Shown piece after piece: positions 26,657-35,202 of a DNA stretch of 64,000 nt (its first letter is position 1; every line of letters begins with the position of its first letter). Location of the stretch: contig JBBDYG010000039.1 in NCBI GenBank assembly GCA_040901765.1, positions 115,497 through 179,496 on the forward strand, written 5' to 3'. The translations under genes were made by a program, and so were the position numbers. The DNA is from JBBDYG01 sp040901765. Its GTDB lineage: Bacteria > Planctomycetota > Planctomycetia > Pirellulales > Lacipirellulaceae. Under the pieces are notes generated by a model. That model was not told the DNA's origin, did not search any database, and was given only the letters and a program-made list of their open reading frames with translations.

Positions 26657-29600
26657 ATGCACAAGCGTGCGAAAAGAGGGTGTGCGTTTCTGCTGATCTC
26701 CGCAATCGCGGGGGCTTTCGCGACGGAAGGTGCGGCCCAGGCAACCAAGCCTCGGCCGGCCGGGGCGGGAGCAACCAAGCCCAGCGCAGCGGCGAGCAGG
26801 CCGGCAACGCGGCGGGGCAACGCGCCCGCTGCCAAACCGGTCGCCGCGGACGCCGACTACGCGGCTCGTGGCAACACCGCAGCGCGCACGAATCCGCTGA
26901 CGCCGGAAGAAATCGCCAAAGTCCGAGCGCAGTTTCGACAGGTCATCGGCGCAAAGTGGATTTGGTCCCCCGCCTTCACGAAGGACCAAGTACCGGTGGG
27001 AACCTGCTACTTCCGCAAAGTGATCGAAGTGCAAAAGTCGCAGTTCGCTCAGGTCCATATCGCGTGCGACAACCAGTACGAACTTTTCGTGAATGGCAAG
27101 CCGGCGGGCAACGGCGGCGATTGGCGGAAGATGAACGTGCATAACATCACGGCCCTTCTGGTGCCGGGGCGGAACGTCGTGGCGATCAAAGCCGTGAACC
27201 TCGACGAAGGAGCGGCGGGCCTCGTCGCCCGAATGCTGGTTCAGGAACCCGGCACCACGATGCAGAGTTACTCCACCGATCAAACGTGGCGGACCAGCGT
27301 CAACGAGTTCGCCGGCTGGGACCGGCCCACCTTCAACGACCGCGACTGGCTGCCGGCCGCGGTCTACGGCGAGCTTGGCGCCACGCTCCCTTGGGGCGAC
27401 GAAGTCGTCATCGCCGGCGAGGGGTCGCGGTTCACCATCGAGCCGGAGTTTGTCGTCGAGCGAGTAGCCCGCGACGAACAGACCGGTTCGCTGATCGCCA
27501 TGACGTTCAATTCGGCGGGCGAGATGCTCGTCTCCGAAGAAGGCGGCGGCATCAAGCTCGTACGCGACGCCGACGGCGATGGCACTTATGAAGTGACGAC
27601 CTACAGCGACGCAATCAACACGGCGCAAGGCCTGGTAACCGTCGGCGCGCGGGTGTTTGCCGTGGGAAGCGGACCGCAGGGACCGGCGCTTTATCGGCTG
27701 ACCGACACGAACCGCGACGGCACGGCCGATGAAGTGGTGCCGATCGTGAAATTCATCGGTTCGCCCGGCGAGCACGGACCGCACGCGGTCGAGCTAGGGC
27801 CGGATGGCTTGCTCTACCTGATGATCGGCAACTTCGCGCGGATCGACGCGCCGGCCAACCCGCAGAGTCCGTACAAAGTGGTGTATGAAGGCGACCTCAA
27901 TCAGCCGCGATACGAAGACCCCCGCGGCCATGCGGTAGGCGTCCCCGCGCCGGGCGCGACGATTGTGCGAACCGACATCAACGGCAGCCGGGTCGAGTTG
28001 TTCGCGGGCGGGTTCCGCAATCCGTACGACCTGGCGTTCGATCCGCAGGGCGAGCTATTCACCTACGATGCCGACATGGAGTGGGACATCGGCGCTCCCT
28101 GGTATCGGCCGACGCGAATCAACCACGTACCCGCCGGGGCGGAACTTGGTTGGCGGAGCGGCTGGGCGAAGTGGCCCGAATATTTTCTCGATAGCTTGCC
28201 GGCCACGCTCAATATCGGGCCGGGTTCGCCAACCGGCGTAACATTCTACCGTCACACGGCGTTTCCCGAGCGATTGCAAAACACGCTGTTCGCAGCCGAC
28301 TGGGCGCGAGGCGAGATTCACGCCGTGCGGCTGGAGCGGAGCGGGGCCAGCTACAAGGCCACGTCCAGCGTATTCCTGCGCGGGCGGCCGCTGAATGTGA
28401 CCGACCTCACAGTGGGACCGGAGGGGGCGCTTTATTTTTGCACGGGTGGACGGGGAACCGATGGCGGCATCTACCGGGTGAAATTTACAGGTCAAGTTCC
28501 CGCTAAGCCGCAAGCGGCTGGAATTGATGTGGCGTTGCGGCAGCCGCAGGCGGATAGCGATTGGGCGCGGGCGGAAATTGCCCGGGCGAAGCGCGATGTG
28601 GGCGAAGAGTGGCAAACGCTGTTGCCCGAGGCGGCAAGCGATGCGCGCCGGCCCATAGCCGAGCGACTGCGGGCGCTCGACTTGATGGCGATCTACGGCC
28701 CGATGCCCGATGCGGCGCTATTGCTCAAGCTTTCGCAAGACCCAAGCTCCGAAATCCGCGCCGCTGCCGCCCGGCGAATGGCCCGCGGGGGAGATGCGCA
28801 GTTCGACGCGCGGCTGGCAGACCTATTGGACGACAAAGAGCCGTGGGTCCGCCGCGTGGCCTGCGAGTCGATCGCGTACCGCCGCGGCGAAGCGCCCATC
28901 GCCAAGCTCGTGGAACTTCTGAATGACGATGACCGGTTCATGGCATTCGCGGCGCGGCGGGCGCTCGAATCGCAGCCGACGGCCAGTTGGGCGACTTCGG
29001 TGCTCGAAGCCCAGCAGCCGCGAGTCTTCATGCAAGGCGCAATCGGCCTGCTGGCCGTCGAGCCGACGCCGCAGAATTTGCAAGCGGTACTCGCCCGCAG
29101 CGGACAGATGCTTCAGGAAAACCGCAGTCGCAAGGCTTCGCTCGCAGAGCGCGAGCAACTCGATCTATTGCGTGTCGTGCAGGTGGCATTGCACCGCGGT
29201 GCCGTGCCGCCGGAGCAGGCCGCCGAGATTCGCCAGCAGCTTGTGCAGGAGTATCCCTCGGCCAGCGCACTGCGGAACCGCGAGTTGGTGCGGTTGCTCG
29301 TGCATCTGCAAGCGCCTGAAGCGGCCAAGCTAATGGTCGCCGAGCTAGCGAAGGATATTCCGGAAACCGAAAAACTCCACATCGCGGCGTATGCCCCGCG
29401 GTTGCGAACCGGCTGGACCACGCCCGAGAAGCTCGCGCTATTGCGATTTTACGAAGACGCGCGGGCGATTGAGGGTGGCTACAGCGTCAGCGCCTACATC
29501 GAGAATTTCGCGCGGGATTACTTCACGCTGCTGTCGCTCCCCGAGCGGCGACAAGTGCTGGCCGCGGGTGAGTTCTATCCGGCCGCCGCGCTGTCGGTGC

Positions 29601-30646
29601 TTGCGACGTTGCCGCCGCAGACCGGGGCTGAATTGCTCGCGGAGATTCGCGCGCTCGACGGCAAGCTGGAAGGGAAAATCGGCGAAGACCGCTTCGCGCG
29701 CTTGCGGGTTGGAATCACAGCGGTGCTGGCCGGAAGCGGAGACGCCGAGGCGCTGGCCTATCTGCGCGATGTTTACAAGAACACACCTGAACGGCGAGCG
29801 ACTATCGCGATGGCGTTTACACAAAATCCCGGTGGGGAGAACTGGGCGCTGTTGGTCGAATCGCTGCCAATACTCGACGGCGTGCCAGCGCAAGACGTGC
29901 TGGCGGCACTCGCGACGGTCGACCAGCGACCGCAAGCAGCGGAGCCGTTTCGACAAGTAATTCTACAAGGTCTGCTAATGCCTGCCGGGGCGAAGCCTTT
30001 GGCGACCGCGTTGCTCGCGCACTGGTCGGGGGCGAAGCCGGCCGCGGCCACCGCGCCGATCGCCGAGCAACTCGCGGCGTGGCAAGCGTGGTACGCCCAG
30101 CAGTTCCCTAAGGCGCTGCCGGCAACACTTCCTACAGCCACGGTGCAAAACCGTTGGAGTTACGACGAGTTGGCGAGTTTTCTTAATAGCTCCGAAGGCA
30201 AAGCGGGCGACGCCACGCGCGGCGCCGTTGTGTTTCGCGAAGCGAAGTGCGCCGATTGCCATCGTGTCGGCAATCAAGGGGAAGGCATTGGTCCGGATCT
30301 ATCGACCGTGGCACGTCGCTTCCAGACGAAGGAGATTCTCGAGTCGATCGTCTATCCGTCGCAAGTGATCTCCGATCAGTATGCGAGCATGGCCGTCACC
30401 GCGAATGGCAAGACTTACGTCGGCCTTGCGGTCCGCGACGGCGAACATGCTGTCGTGCTCACTGCCGAGGGCGAGAAGGTGCGGCTGGCGATGTCGAGCG
30501 TCGAACAAGTCGAGCCAGTGAAGACCAGTTCCATGCCCGAGGGGCTGCTGAACCCGCTACGGCTCGATCAGGTCGCCGATTTGTTTGCGTTTCTGTTGGC
30601 CGAACCTACACCAGCAGTAGCGACGCAGCCGCAACAACGGCGGTGA
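26657..30646 (+). CDS. Giant PVC-type haem-binding protein with beta-propeller and HEAT repeats
   Basis: 1329 residues from ATG at 26657, chosen because MHKRAKRGCAFLLISAIAGA forms a signal peptide. An Ala/Pro-rich linker (25-75) leads to a jelly-roll-like sugar-binding domain (about 90-230, AHIACDNQYELFVNGKPAG-like), a glucose/sorbosone-dehydrogenase-type propeller (about 260-610; NPYDLAFDPQGELFTYDADM, WRSGWAKWPEYF), HEAT repeats (about 650-800), and a C-terminal cytochrome c domain with Cys1198-A-D-Cys1201-His1202 and GIGPDLSTVARRF. This architecture is typical of planctomycetes, thought to oxidise carbohydrates or similar compounds at the cell envelope. An 18-base-arm hairpin follows 13 bases after the stop. 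Confidence 0.88.
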   Translation: MHKRAKRGCAFLLISAIAGAFATEGAAQATKPRPAGAGATKPSAAASRPATRRGNAPAAKPVAADADYAARGNTAARTNPLTPEEIAKVRAQFRQVIGAKWIWSPAFTKDQVPVGTCYFRKVIEVQKSQFAQVHIACDNQYELFVNGKPAGNGGDWRKMNVHNITALLVPGRNVVAIKAVNLDEGAAGLVARMLVQEPGTTMQSYSTDQTWRTSVNEFAGWDRPTFNDRDWLPAAVYGELGATLPWGDEVVIAGEGSRFTIEPEFVVERVARDEQTGSLIAMTFNSAGEMLVSEEGGGIKLVRDADGDGTYEVTTYSDAINTAQGLVTVGARVFAVGSGPQGPALYRLTDTNRDGTADEVVPIVKFIGSPGEHGPHAVELGPDGLLYLMIGNFARIDAPANPQSPYKVVYEGDLNQPRYEDPRGHAVGVPAPGATIVRTDINGSRVELFAGGFRNPYDLAFDPQGELFTYDADMEWDIGAPWYRPTRINHVPAGAELGWRSGWAKWPEYFLDSLPATLNIGPGSPTGVTFYRHTAFPERLQNTLFAADWARGEIHAVRLERSGASYKATSSVFLRGRPLNVTDLTVGPEGALYFCTGGRGTDGGIYRVKFTGQVPAKPQAAGIDVALRQPQADSDWARAEIARAKRDVGEEWQTLLPEAASDARRPIAERLRALDLMAIYGPMPDAALLLKLSQDPSSEIRAAAARRMARGGDAQFDARLADLLDDKEPWVRRVACESIAYRRGEAPIAKLVELLNDDDRFMAFAARRALESQPTASWATSVLEAQQPRVFMQGAIGLLAVEPTPQNLQAVLARSGQMLQENRSRKASLAEREQLDLLRVVQVALHRGAVPPEQAAEIRQQLVQEYPSASALRNRELVRLLVHLQAPEAAKLMVAELAKDIPETEKLHIAAYAPRLRTGWTTPEKLALLRFYEDARAIEGGYSVSAYIENFARDYFTLLSLPERRQVLAAGEFYPAAALSVLATLPPQTGAELLAEIRALDGKLEGKIGEDRFARLRVGITAVLAGSGDAEALAYLRDVYKNTPERRATIAMAFTQNPGGENWALLVESLPILDGVPAQDVLAALATVDQRPQAAEPFRQVILQGLLMPAGAKPLATALLAHWSGAKPAAATAPIAEQLAAWQAWYAQQFPKALPATLPTATVQNRWSYDELASFLNSSEGKAGDATRGAVVFREAKCADCHRVGNQGEGIGPDLSTVARRFQTKEILESIVYPSQVISDQYASMAVTANGKTYVGLAVRDGEHAVVLTAEGEKVRLAMSSVEQVEPVKTSSMPEGLLNPLRLDQVADLFAFLLAEPTPAVATQPQQRR

Positions 30647-30658
30647 GGGACCGGGTGG

Positions 30659-30704
30659 CGAGGAGCGAGGAGCGAGACAAATCTTCCTCGCTCCTCGCTC
30701 CTCG
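30659..30704. repeat. GAGGAGCGAG low-complexity hairpin
   Basis: CGAGGAGCGAGGAGCGAG (30659-30676) and CTCGCTCCTCGCTCCTCG (30687-30704) are perfect 18-base arms with a ten-base loop. Just after the PVC gene stop it could end transcription in spite of lacking a T-run. Confidence 0.85.
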
Positions 30705-31190
30705 TCGCGTAACCGTTCACGCCCTGGGATAAGAAACGGGTCTTCGCGCGGGGTTGGATATAAGCGACACCCATGGGATTGGGTTGTCGCCGATAACTCC
30801 CGAACAGTTGTCCGCGTTACCGCCTGAGATGGCGTCGCTCGTGCGGTCGATCACCGATCATTATGAGCGGCGGATTGCGCAGCGCACCACCGGAATGCAC
30901 ACACGTTCCGCACGATCCCGATGGGGATCGCAGCAACTCGCAGACAACGATCGTTGCTGGTCGTTTTCACTCGTTTATTTAGTCCCGCCGCTGGCGGTGA
31001 GGCGCACGCGAACTATTCCTTCTCATGAAGTGTCTCTCTATTCGATTGCGATCGAAGCACCTATTCGCGCGTTGCTCGAAAGCGCAATTCTCTTCGGCAG
31101 TATTGCTTTTGTTTTCTCGCCGACCGCGTATACAATTCAGTGTAGGTCGCGAGCTTTGTTCGGTATTTACTTTTTAAGGATTGAATCGTC
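30705..31190. other. Intergenic region of about 490 bases upstream of rnk
   Basis: Contains a transposase scrap at its left (30784-30882, listed separately). The rest is open in several frames but shows no family features; AT content rises from about 31070, consistent with a promoter region for rnk. Confidence 0.45.
30784..30882 (+). pseudogene. IS66-type transposase N-terminal scrap
   Basis: The translated stretch LSPITPEQLSALPPEMASLV followed by RSITDHYERRIAQ matches the beginning of IS66-family transposases (leucine/proline-rich, then a coiled-coil start). The frame then runs into unrelated residues. No terminal inverted repeats or other transposase parts are visible, so it is a remnant. 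Confidence 0.45.
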
Positions 31191-31607
31191 ATGAAGGTCC
31201 GAGAGATATTCATCACGGAATTTGACAAGGACCGGCTGGATGAACTTGTACGGGTCGCGGAAGACTTTGGCGGCGAGGATCGGTCCGATTTGCAGGATTT
31301 GAAGGGGGAACTTGCGCGGGCAAACATTGTGGTGCCCGAACAGGTGCCAGCGAGCGTCATTACGATGAACTCCACCGTGCTGCTACGCGACATCGAAAGC
31401 TCCGAGGAAATGACCTACACGTTGGTTTTTCCCAAGAACGCCGATATCGGCCGCGGAACGGTCTCGGTTCTTGCTCCGATTGGCATGGCGATTTTGGGTT
31501 ACGCCGAGGGCGACGTCGTCGAGTGGCCCGTGCCATCGGGAATGGCTCAAATTGCCATCGAGAAGGTGCTCTATCAGCCCGAATCGTCGGGCGACTTTCA
31601 TCTGTAA
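31191..31607 (+). CDS. rnk: Rnk-type GreA/GreB-family transcription elongation factor
   Basis: 138 residues. After a short helical N-terminus the GreA/GreB C-terminal domain is clear: VITMNSTVLLRDIESSEEMT, YTLVFPKNADIGRGTVSVLA, PIGMAILGYAEGDVVEWPVP. The long coiled-coil of GreA is absent, as in Rnk (regulator of nucleoside diphosphate kinase), which binds RNA polymerase. AAGGA lies about eleven bases upstream of the ATG. It is 19 bases from the DUF488 gene and probably cotranscribed. Confidence 0.88.
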   Translation: MKVREIFITEFDKDRLDELVRVAEDFGGEDRSDLQDLKGELARANIVVPEQVPASVITMNSTVLLRDIESSEEMTYTLVFPKNADIGRGTVSVLAPIGMAILGYAEGDVVEWPVPSGMAQIAIEKVLYQPESSGDFHL

Positions 31608-31626
31608 GGACGGCGCGAGTCGGGCC

Positions 31627-32148
31627 ATGTCCCTGACCCTCTGGACAATCGGCCATTCCACTCGCACGATCGAGCAGTTTGTAGAATTGCTGACCGGGCA
31701 GGCCATCGAACTGTTGGCGGACGTGCGTAGTTATCCCGGCTCGCGCAAGTATCCGCACTTCAACGCGACCCCACTTGCTGACGCGCTGCGTGAAGCCGGT
31801 ATTCAGTACGCGCCATATCGGGAACTTGGCGGCCGTCGCAAACCTCATCCCGATTCACCTCACACGGTTTGGCGTCACGCTGCGTTCCGCGGTTATGCCG
31901 ACTACATGGACACGCCGGAGTTCCGCGCCGGCCTCGATCGACTCTTCGAGACAGCTCGCGACAAGCGCACGGCCATCTGCTGTTCCGAAGCCGTCTGGTG
32001 GCGCTGCCATCGCTCGATGATCGCCGACGCGCTGAAAGCCGAGGGCACCAAAGTGCTGCACATCATGGAAGGCGGCAAGACGACGGAGCATCCCTTTACC
32101 TCCGCGGCACAATTGGTGAATGGGCGGTTGTGGTATGGGGCGGAGTAA
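31627..32148 (+). CDS. DUF488 family protein
   Basis: 173 residues from ATG at 31627; the frame is open upstream through the end of rnk, but TLWTIGHSTRTIEQFVELL is the usual beginning. Other family markers are LLADVRSYPGSRKYPHFN, YRELGGRR, and the cysteine region TAICCSEAVWWRCHRSMIAD. DUF488 proteins are small soluble proteins of unknown role, sometimes linked to DNA repair or stress. Follows rnk by 19 bases. Confidence 0.88.
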   Translation: MSLTLWTIGHSTRTIEQFVELLTGQAIELLADVRSYPGSRKYPHFNATPLADALREAGIQYAPYRELGGRRKPHPDSPHTVWRHAAFRGYADYMDTPEFRAGLDRLFETARDKRTAICCSEAVWWRCHRSMIADALKAEGTKVLHIMEGGKTTEHPFTSAAQLVNGRLWYGAE

Positions 32149-32220
32149 GGGTGTTCGAATACGGCTCTCGGCTCCGACAACACTATTGTCCCAGGGTGGT
32201 GCGAGAAGTATCCTAACGTT

Positions 32221-32421
32221 ATGAGCGCCGTCGAAGAACTTGAAACCGCCGTTAAACGATTGTCGCCAGAGGATCGGGCTTTATTCCGCGCATGGTACAC
32301 CGAGTTCGAAGCTCAAGATTGGGACCGGCAGATGGAAACCGAGGCGGAAGCCGGCCGGCTTGACTGGTTAGTCGCTGAGGCGCGGCAGGATCAGAAACAG
32401 GGACGGTGTACAGACCGATGA
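32221..32421 (+). CDS. Antitoxin-like protein, partner lost
   Basis: 66 residues: MSAVEELETAVKRLSPEDRA, LFRAWYTEFEAQDWDRQMET, EAEAGRLDWLVAEA. This is the usual text of a small antitoxin that pairs with a RelE-fold toxin, whose gene normally overlaps the stop. Here ATG in ATGA at 32418 opens only a 19-codon frame (MTHRATRVTNKLAVSVVDE), so the toxin appears to have been lost. Confidence 0.65.
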   Translation: MSAVEELETAVKRLSPEDRALFRAWYTEFEAQDWDRQMETEAEAGRLDWLVAEARQDQKQGRCTDR

Positions 32422-32477
32422 CGCACCGCGCGACTCGTGTGACCAACAAACTTGCAGTAAGCGTCGTGGACGAGTAG
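32418..32477 (+). pseudogene. Vestigial toxin start (19 codons)
   Basis: Starts in the ATGA overlap with the antitoxin stop, as a toxin gene would, and begins MTHRATR like such toxins, then ends at TAG 32475-32477. Probably a deletion remnant; too short to be sure. Confidence 0.35.
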
Positions 32478-32522
32478 TGGTGTTCGATTCCGTCCTTTGT
32501 CCGGTGTACAATAATTGTTGTC

Positions 32523-32783
32523 ATGAACTATGTGCATATCTTTTGGGATGATCCCAATGATCCCGACGGCAATGTGCAGCATATTGGGCAGCATCAACTA
32601 GAGATGAGCGATGTAGAAGAAGTGCTCGCAAACCCGTCGAGCATCAGCACGAGTGATTCAACGGGGCGCCCCTGTGTATGGGGTTATACGCCTGAAGGCG
32701 ACTACATCATCGTTGTGTACGAACACATTGACCGCGATACGATTCGCGTTGTGACCGCCTACGATGTTCCTGAGCCGAGCTAG
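32523..32783 (+). CDS. Probable toxin of a type II toxin-antitoxin pair (BrnT/DUF4258-like)
   Basis: 86 residues: MNYVHIFWDDPNDPDGNVQH, IGQHQLEMSDVEEVLANPSS, WGYTPEGDYIIVVYEHID, TIRVVTAYDVPEPS. The layout (an N-terminal helix after NVQHIxxH, then a beta-sheet ending TAYxVPEP) is that of small RelE-fold toxins such as BrnT. It is followed nine bases later (or directly, if GTG 32784 is used) by a DNA-binding protein that ought to be its antitoxin. The mRNA target is unknown. Confidence 0.65.
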   Translation: MNYVHIFWDDPNDPDGNVQHIGQHQLEMSDVEEVLANPSSISTSDSTGRPCVWGYTPEGDYIIVVYEHIDRDTIRVVTAYDVPEPS

Positions 32784-32792
32784 GTGTTTACG

Positions 32793-33110
32793 ATGGAAAA
32801 GAAATTGAACCGCGTCTTCCGTGATCGCCATTTGACCGCAAGCGAAATTGCAGCGGATGAAGACGTCCGGCGCAAGGTGGAAGCGGAGTTCCCACCTGGC
32901 AAGTCTGCATCAATTGGCCAAACATCTGCATTAACCGACTTGCTCAAGCAATCCATTCGGAAGAGTGGCCAAACGGTCGATGAAATCGCCCGCGAGTCGA
33001 ATGTAACGCCTCAGTTGCTGGCGCAATTCCTGGCCGGCGAAAGCGACATTCGCATGGCGACGGCCGATCGACTCGCGGAAACGCTTGGACTGAAGGTGTC
33101 CGTCGAGTAG
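32793..33110 (+). CDS. Helix-turn-helix antitoxin-like protein
   Basis: 105 residues from ATG at 32793; GTG at 32784 would add three. The C-terminal half is an XRE-type helix-turn-helix (SIRKSGQTVDEIARESNVTP, QLLAQFLAGESDIRMATADR, LAETLGLKV), while the first half is unrelated helix. Directly behind the BrnT-like gene it fits the antitoxin of that pair, which usually represses its own operon. Confidence 0.7.
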   Translation: MEKKLNRVFRDRHLTASEIAADEDVRRKVEAEFPPGKSASIGQTSALTDLLKQSIRKSGQTVDEIARESNVTPQLLAQFLAGESDIRMATADRLAETLGLKVSVE

Positions 33111-33189
33111 TTCAGTGCAAGGCCACTGCATCAATTTCTCCGCTCTTCCCCGCCGTGCTATACTTAAAGCACCGCCCGGAGCCTTCACG

Positions 33190-33552
33190 ATGGCCACCGA
33201 AACTCTCGGCCCAACGGCTGCTCAACTCGAACAAATGCACACCCTCTATCGGCAGGGAGGAGCGGATCGTGCCAAGGCGCCGCACGTTATTTATGCTGAG
33301 AGCAATTGTCCGTATGAGGGTTGTTCGCAAAGCTTGCAAGCGATTGACTTTCGGCTGGAGGCTTTTGGCCGCTCGATTCACGATCCGCTCGTGCGGGTCT
33401 GGTGGAACGATGTTGGCTTCGTTGGCAAGTGTCCGAGTTGCGGCGGGTGGGTCCATTTTACGATCCGCGGCAAACTGGCGGTTGACGACGCTCACGCACA
33501 GACGCAGCCGCAGCTCCCAGCGAATTGGGCCGATGAAGCGCTCGTTCTTTAA
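33190..33552 (+). CDS. Small protein with a Cys-pair zinc-ribbon-like motif
   Basis: 120 residues from ATG at 33190. Cysteines occur as CPYEGC and CPSCGGW, spaced by about 60 residues, consistent with a zinc ribbon, between beta-rich text (QAIDFRLEAFGRSIHDPLVR, VWWNDVGFVGKCPSCGGWVH). No family name is known to me, though the type seems common in planctomycetes. The 3' end overlaps the next gene by 20 bases, suggesting coupling. Confidence 0.6.
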   Translation: MATETLGPTAAQLEQMHTLYRQGGADRAKAPHVIYAESNCPYEGCSQSLQAIDFRLEAFGRSIHDPLVRVWWNDVGFVGKCPSCGGWVHFTIRGKLAVDDAHAQTQPQLPANWADEALVL

Positions 33553-34879
33553 CACGCGCGCCGTTGCAGTCACGACGGCGTTTTGCTTGGCACTTGCCGC
33601 AACGATCGCGCACGCTCCGCCGCGCGCCGCCGCCCAATGGCCCGCCCCCCGCGCGCTCGAAGCCGAGCGCCTACAGCGCGCCGGTCTGCGTGTTATCGAA
33701 GGTCAGCATCTGCGGCTCGTGACCGATTTGCCGTCCTCGCCAGCAGTGGATGAGTTGCCACAAGTGGTCGACGCGGCAGTGGATCAGTGGGCAGATTACT
33801 TTCGCGTCCCGCGCGAGAAGCAGAACGATTGGCGCGTGCAGGCGTATCTGATCGGCAAGCTCGAGCCGTTCGATGCGCTTGGCCTGATGCCCGTGGGGCA
33901 CGACCAGTTTCCGCACGGGCTGTCGATGGGCTACGAGGTCTGGCTCCACGAGCAGCCCAGCGATTACTACCGCCGGCATCTGCTGCTGCACGAAGTGACA
34001 CACAGCTTCATGTCCACAATGCTCGGCGGGTGCGGGCCGGGCTGGTACATGGAGGGAATCGCCGAGATGCTCGGGACGCACGATTGGGATGCAGCGGGCG
34101 GTGCCTTGAAACTCGGCGTAATGCCGGCGAGCCGCGAAGCGGTGCCGATGTGGGGTCGCATGAAGGCGGTCCGCGACGCATTCGTCGACAACCGCGCGCT
34201 CAGCGTGCCCTCGGTGATGCAGATCGACAACCGGCAGATTCTCGGCGACGAATCCTACGCTTGGGTCTGGGCGCTGGCAAAATGGCTCGACACCCATCCG
34301 CGGTATCGCGAGCGGTTCCGCGCGATGTCAAACCATGTGCAGCGCGACGACTTCAACGATTTGCTGCGCGAATCGTACCGCGATGATTGGGATGAATTGC
34401 AATTGGAGTGGCAGCAATTCATCGCGGCGCTCGAGTACGCCCACGACATTGAGCGTGAGGCATTTTCGCTCGCCGCGCCGCGGCCGCTATCCGCGAGCGG
34501 GGCCGAAGTGTTCGTGGCGGCCAATCGCGGCTGGCAATCGACCGGCTACCGCGTGGAGGCGGGCCGCACTTACGAGTTGACCGCCGATGGTCGGTTTGTA
34601 ATCGGCCGCGAGCCGGATGGCACGCCGTGGCCGTGCGAGGCCAACGGGGTGACGCTTGAATACCACGCCGGTCGGCCGCTGGGAATTCTGCTGGCGGCAA
34701 TCGACCCCGGCGGTGATAGCAGCGAGCGGCTGGCGGCATTCACCGAGCCGATTGCGGTGGGATTGGGAACGAAGCTCGTCGCCCCGCAAAACGGCGTGTT
34801 GTGGCTGCGAGTGAATGATTCGCCGGCGCGACTTGGGGAGAATGAAGGGGAACTGCGGGTACTGACAATTAGGCAATAG
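33533..34879 (+). CDS. Secreted gluzincin-like protein with a lectin-like C-terminal domain
   Basis: 448 residues from ATG at 33533, with a signal peptide (AVTTAFCLALAATIAHAPP). The middle has a zinc protease-type motif LLLHEVTHSFMSTML with GWYMEGIAEMLGTHDW downstream (HExxH plus Glu), as in DUF1570-type gluzincins. The last 120 residues (WQSTGYRVEAGRTYELTADG, LVAPQNGVLWLRVND, LGENEGELRV) resemble the PA-IL (LecA)-type beta-sandwich. A protease that binds sugars outside the cell is the reading. Overlaps the zinc-ribbon gene by 20 bases. Confidence 0.7.
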   Translation: MKRSFFNTRAVAVTTAFCLALAATIAHAPPRAAAQWPAPRALEAERLQRAGLRVIEGQHLRLVTDLPSSPAVDELPQVVDAAVDQWADYFRVPREKQNDWRVQAYLIGKLEPFDALGLMPVGHDQFPHGLSMGYEVWLHEQPSDYYRRHLLLHEVTHSFMSTMLGGCGPGWYMEGIAEMLGTHDWDAAGGALKLGVMPASREAVPMWGRMKAVRDAFVDNRALSVPSVMQIDNRQILGDESYAWVWALAKWLDTHPRYRERFRAMSNHVQRDDFNDLLRESYRDDWDELQLEWQQFIAALEYAHDIEREAFSLAAPRPLSASGAEVFVAANRGWQSTGYRVEAGRTYELTADGRFVIGREPDGTPWPCEANGVTLEYHAGRPLGILLAAIDPGGDSSERLAAFTEPIAVGLGTKLVAPQNGVLWLRVNDSPARLGENEGELRVLTIRQ

Positions 34880-34955
34880 GTGGTGTCGTAAAAGGCTATC
34901 CGAAAACCCGTTACTCCAGGGATGGGATCCGACCCGCCCCGAGAAAATTATAACC

Positions 34956-35090
34956 TTTGCGGCTTACCGCGACCCCCCAGGCCAGCGTTGCCACCAGCTT
35001 GGCCACCCCCGCGGGAAGTGGCATTGTGGCAATCCTCTACAAAAACAGGGGGTTTGCGCCGACACGTGGCAATGCTGATCCTCCCCGTGC
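34956..35090. repeat. Interspersed repeat, family R3 copy 1
   Basis: About 135 bases, nearly identical in inverse orientation to 51342-51476. Shared blocks include CCACCAGCTTGGCCACCCCC, GTGGCAATCCTCTA, AAAAACAGGG and GCCGACACGTGGCAATGCTG. It lies directly against a truncated toxin gene. Confidence 0.85.
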
Positions 35091-35091
35091 G

Positions 35092-35202
35092 CCCCTCGTA
35101 GTCGCCTTCGGCTACGCTGGCGACGGCCGGAAGCTGGCTTGCATCTACGAGATGATCGACGAGTTTGTGATTTTGCCAATTCCGGCCTACGAGGTGGAGT
35201 AA
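35092..35202 (+). pseudogene. Toxin gene 3' fragment joined to repeat R3
   Basis: Reads LVVAFGYAGDGRKLACIYEM, IDEFVILPIPAYEVE, the usual C-terminal half of a small RelE-fold toxin (…GRxLxxIYExID…PxxAYEV). Upstream the frame passes straight into repeat R3, so the toxin N-terminus is missing. The stop overlaps the next start as TAATG. Confidence 0.6.

Noticed and set aside
34957..35202. Complete 81-codon gene starting in repeat R3
   Set aside because: The first half is the translation of a repeat also present at 51342-51476 in inverse; only the last third looks like protein, so it is treated as a chimeric remnant.
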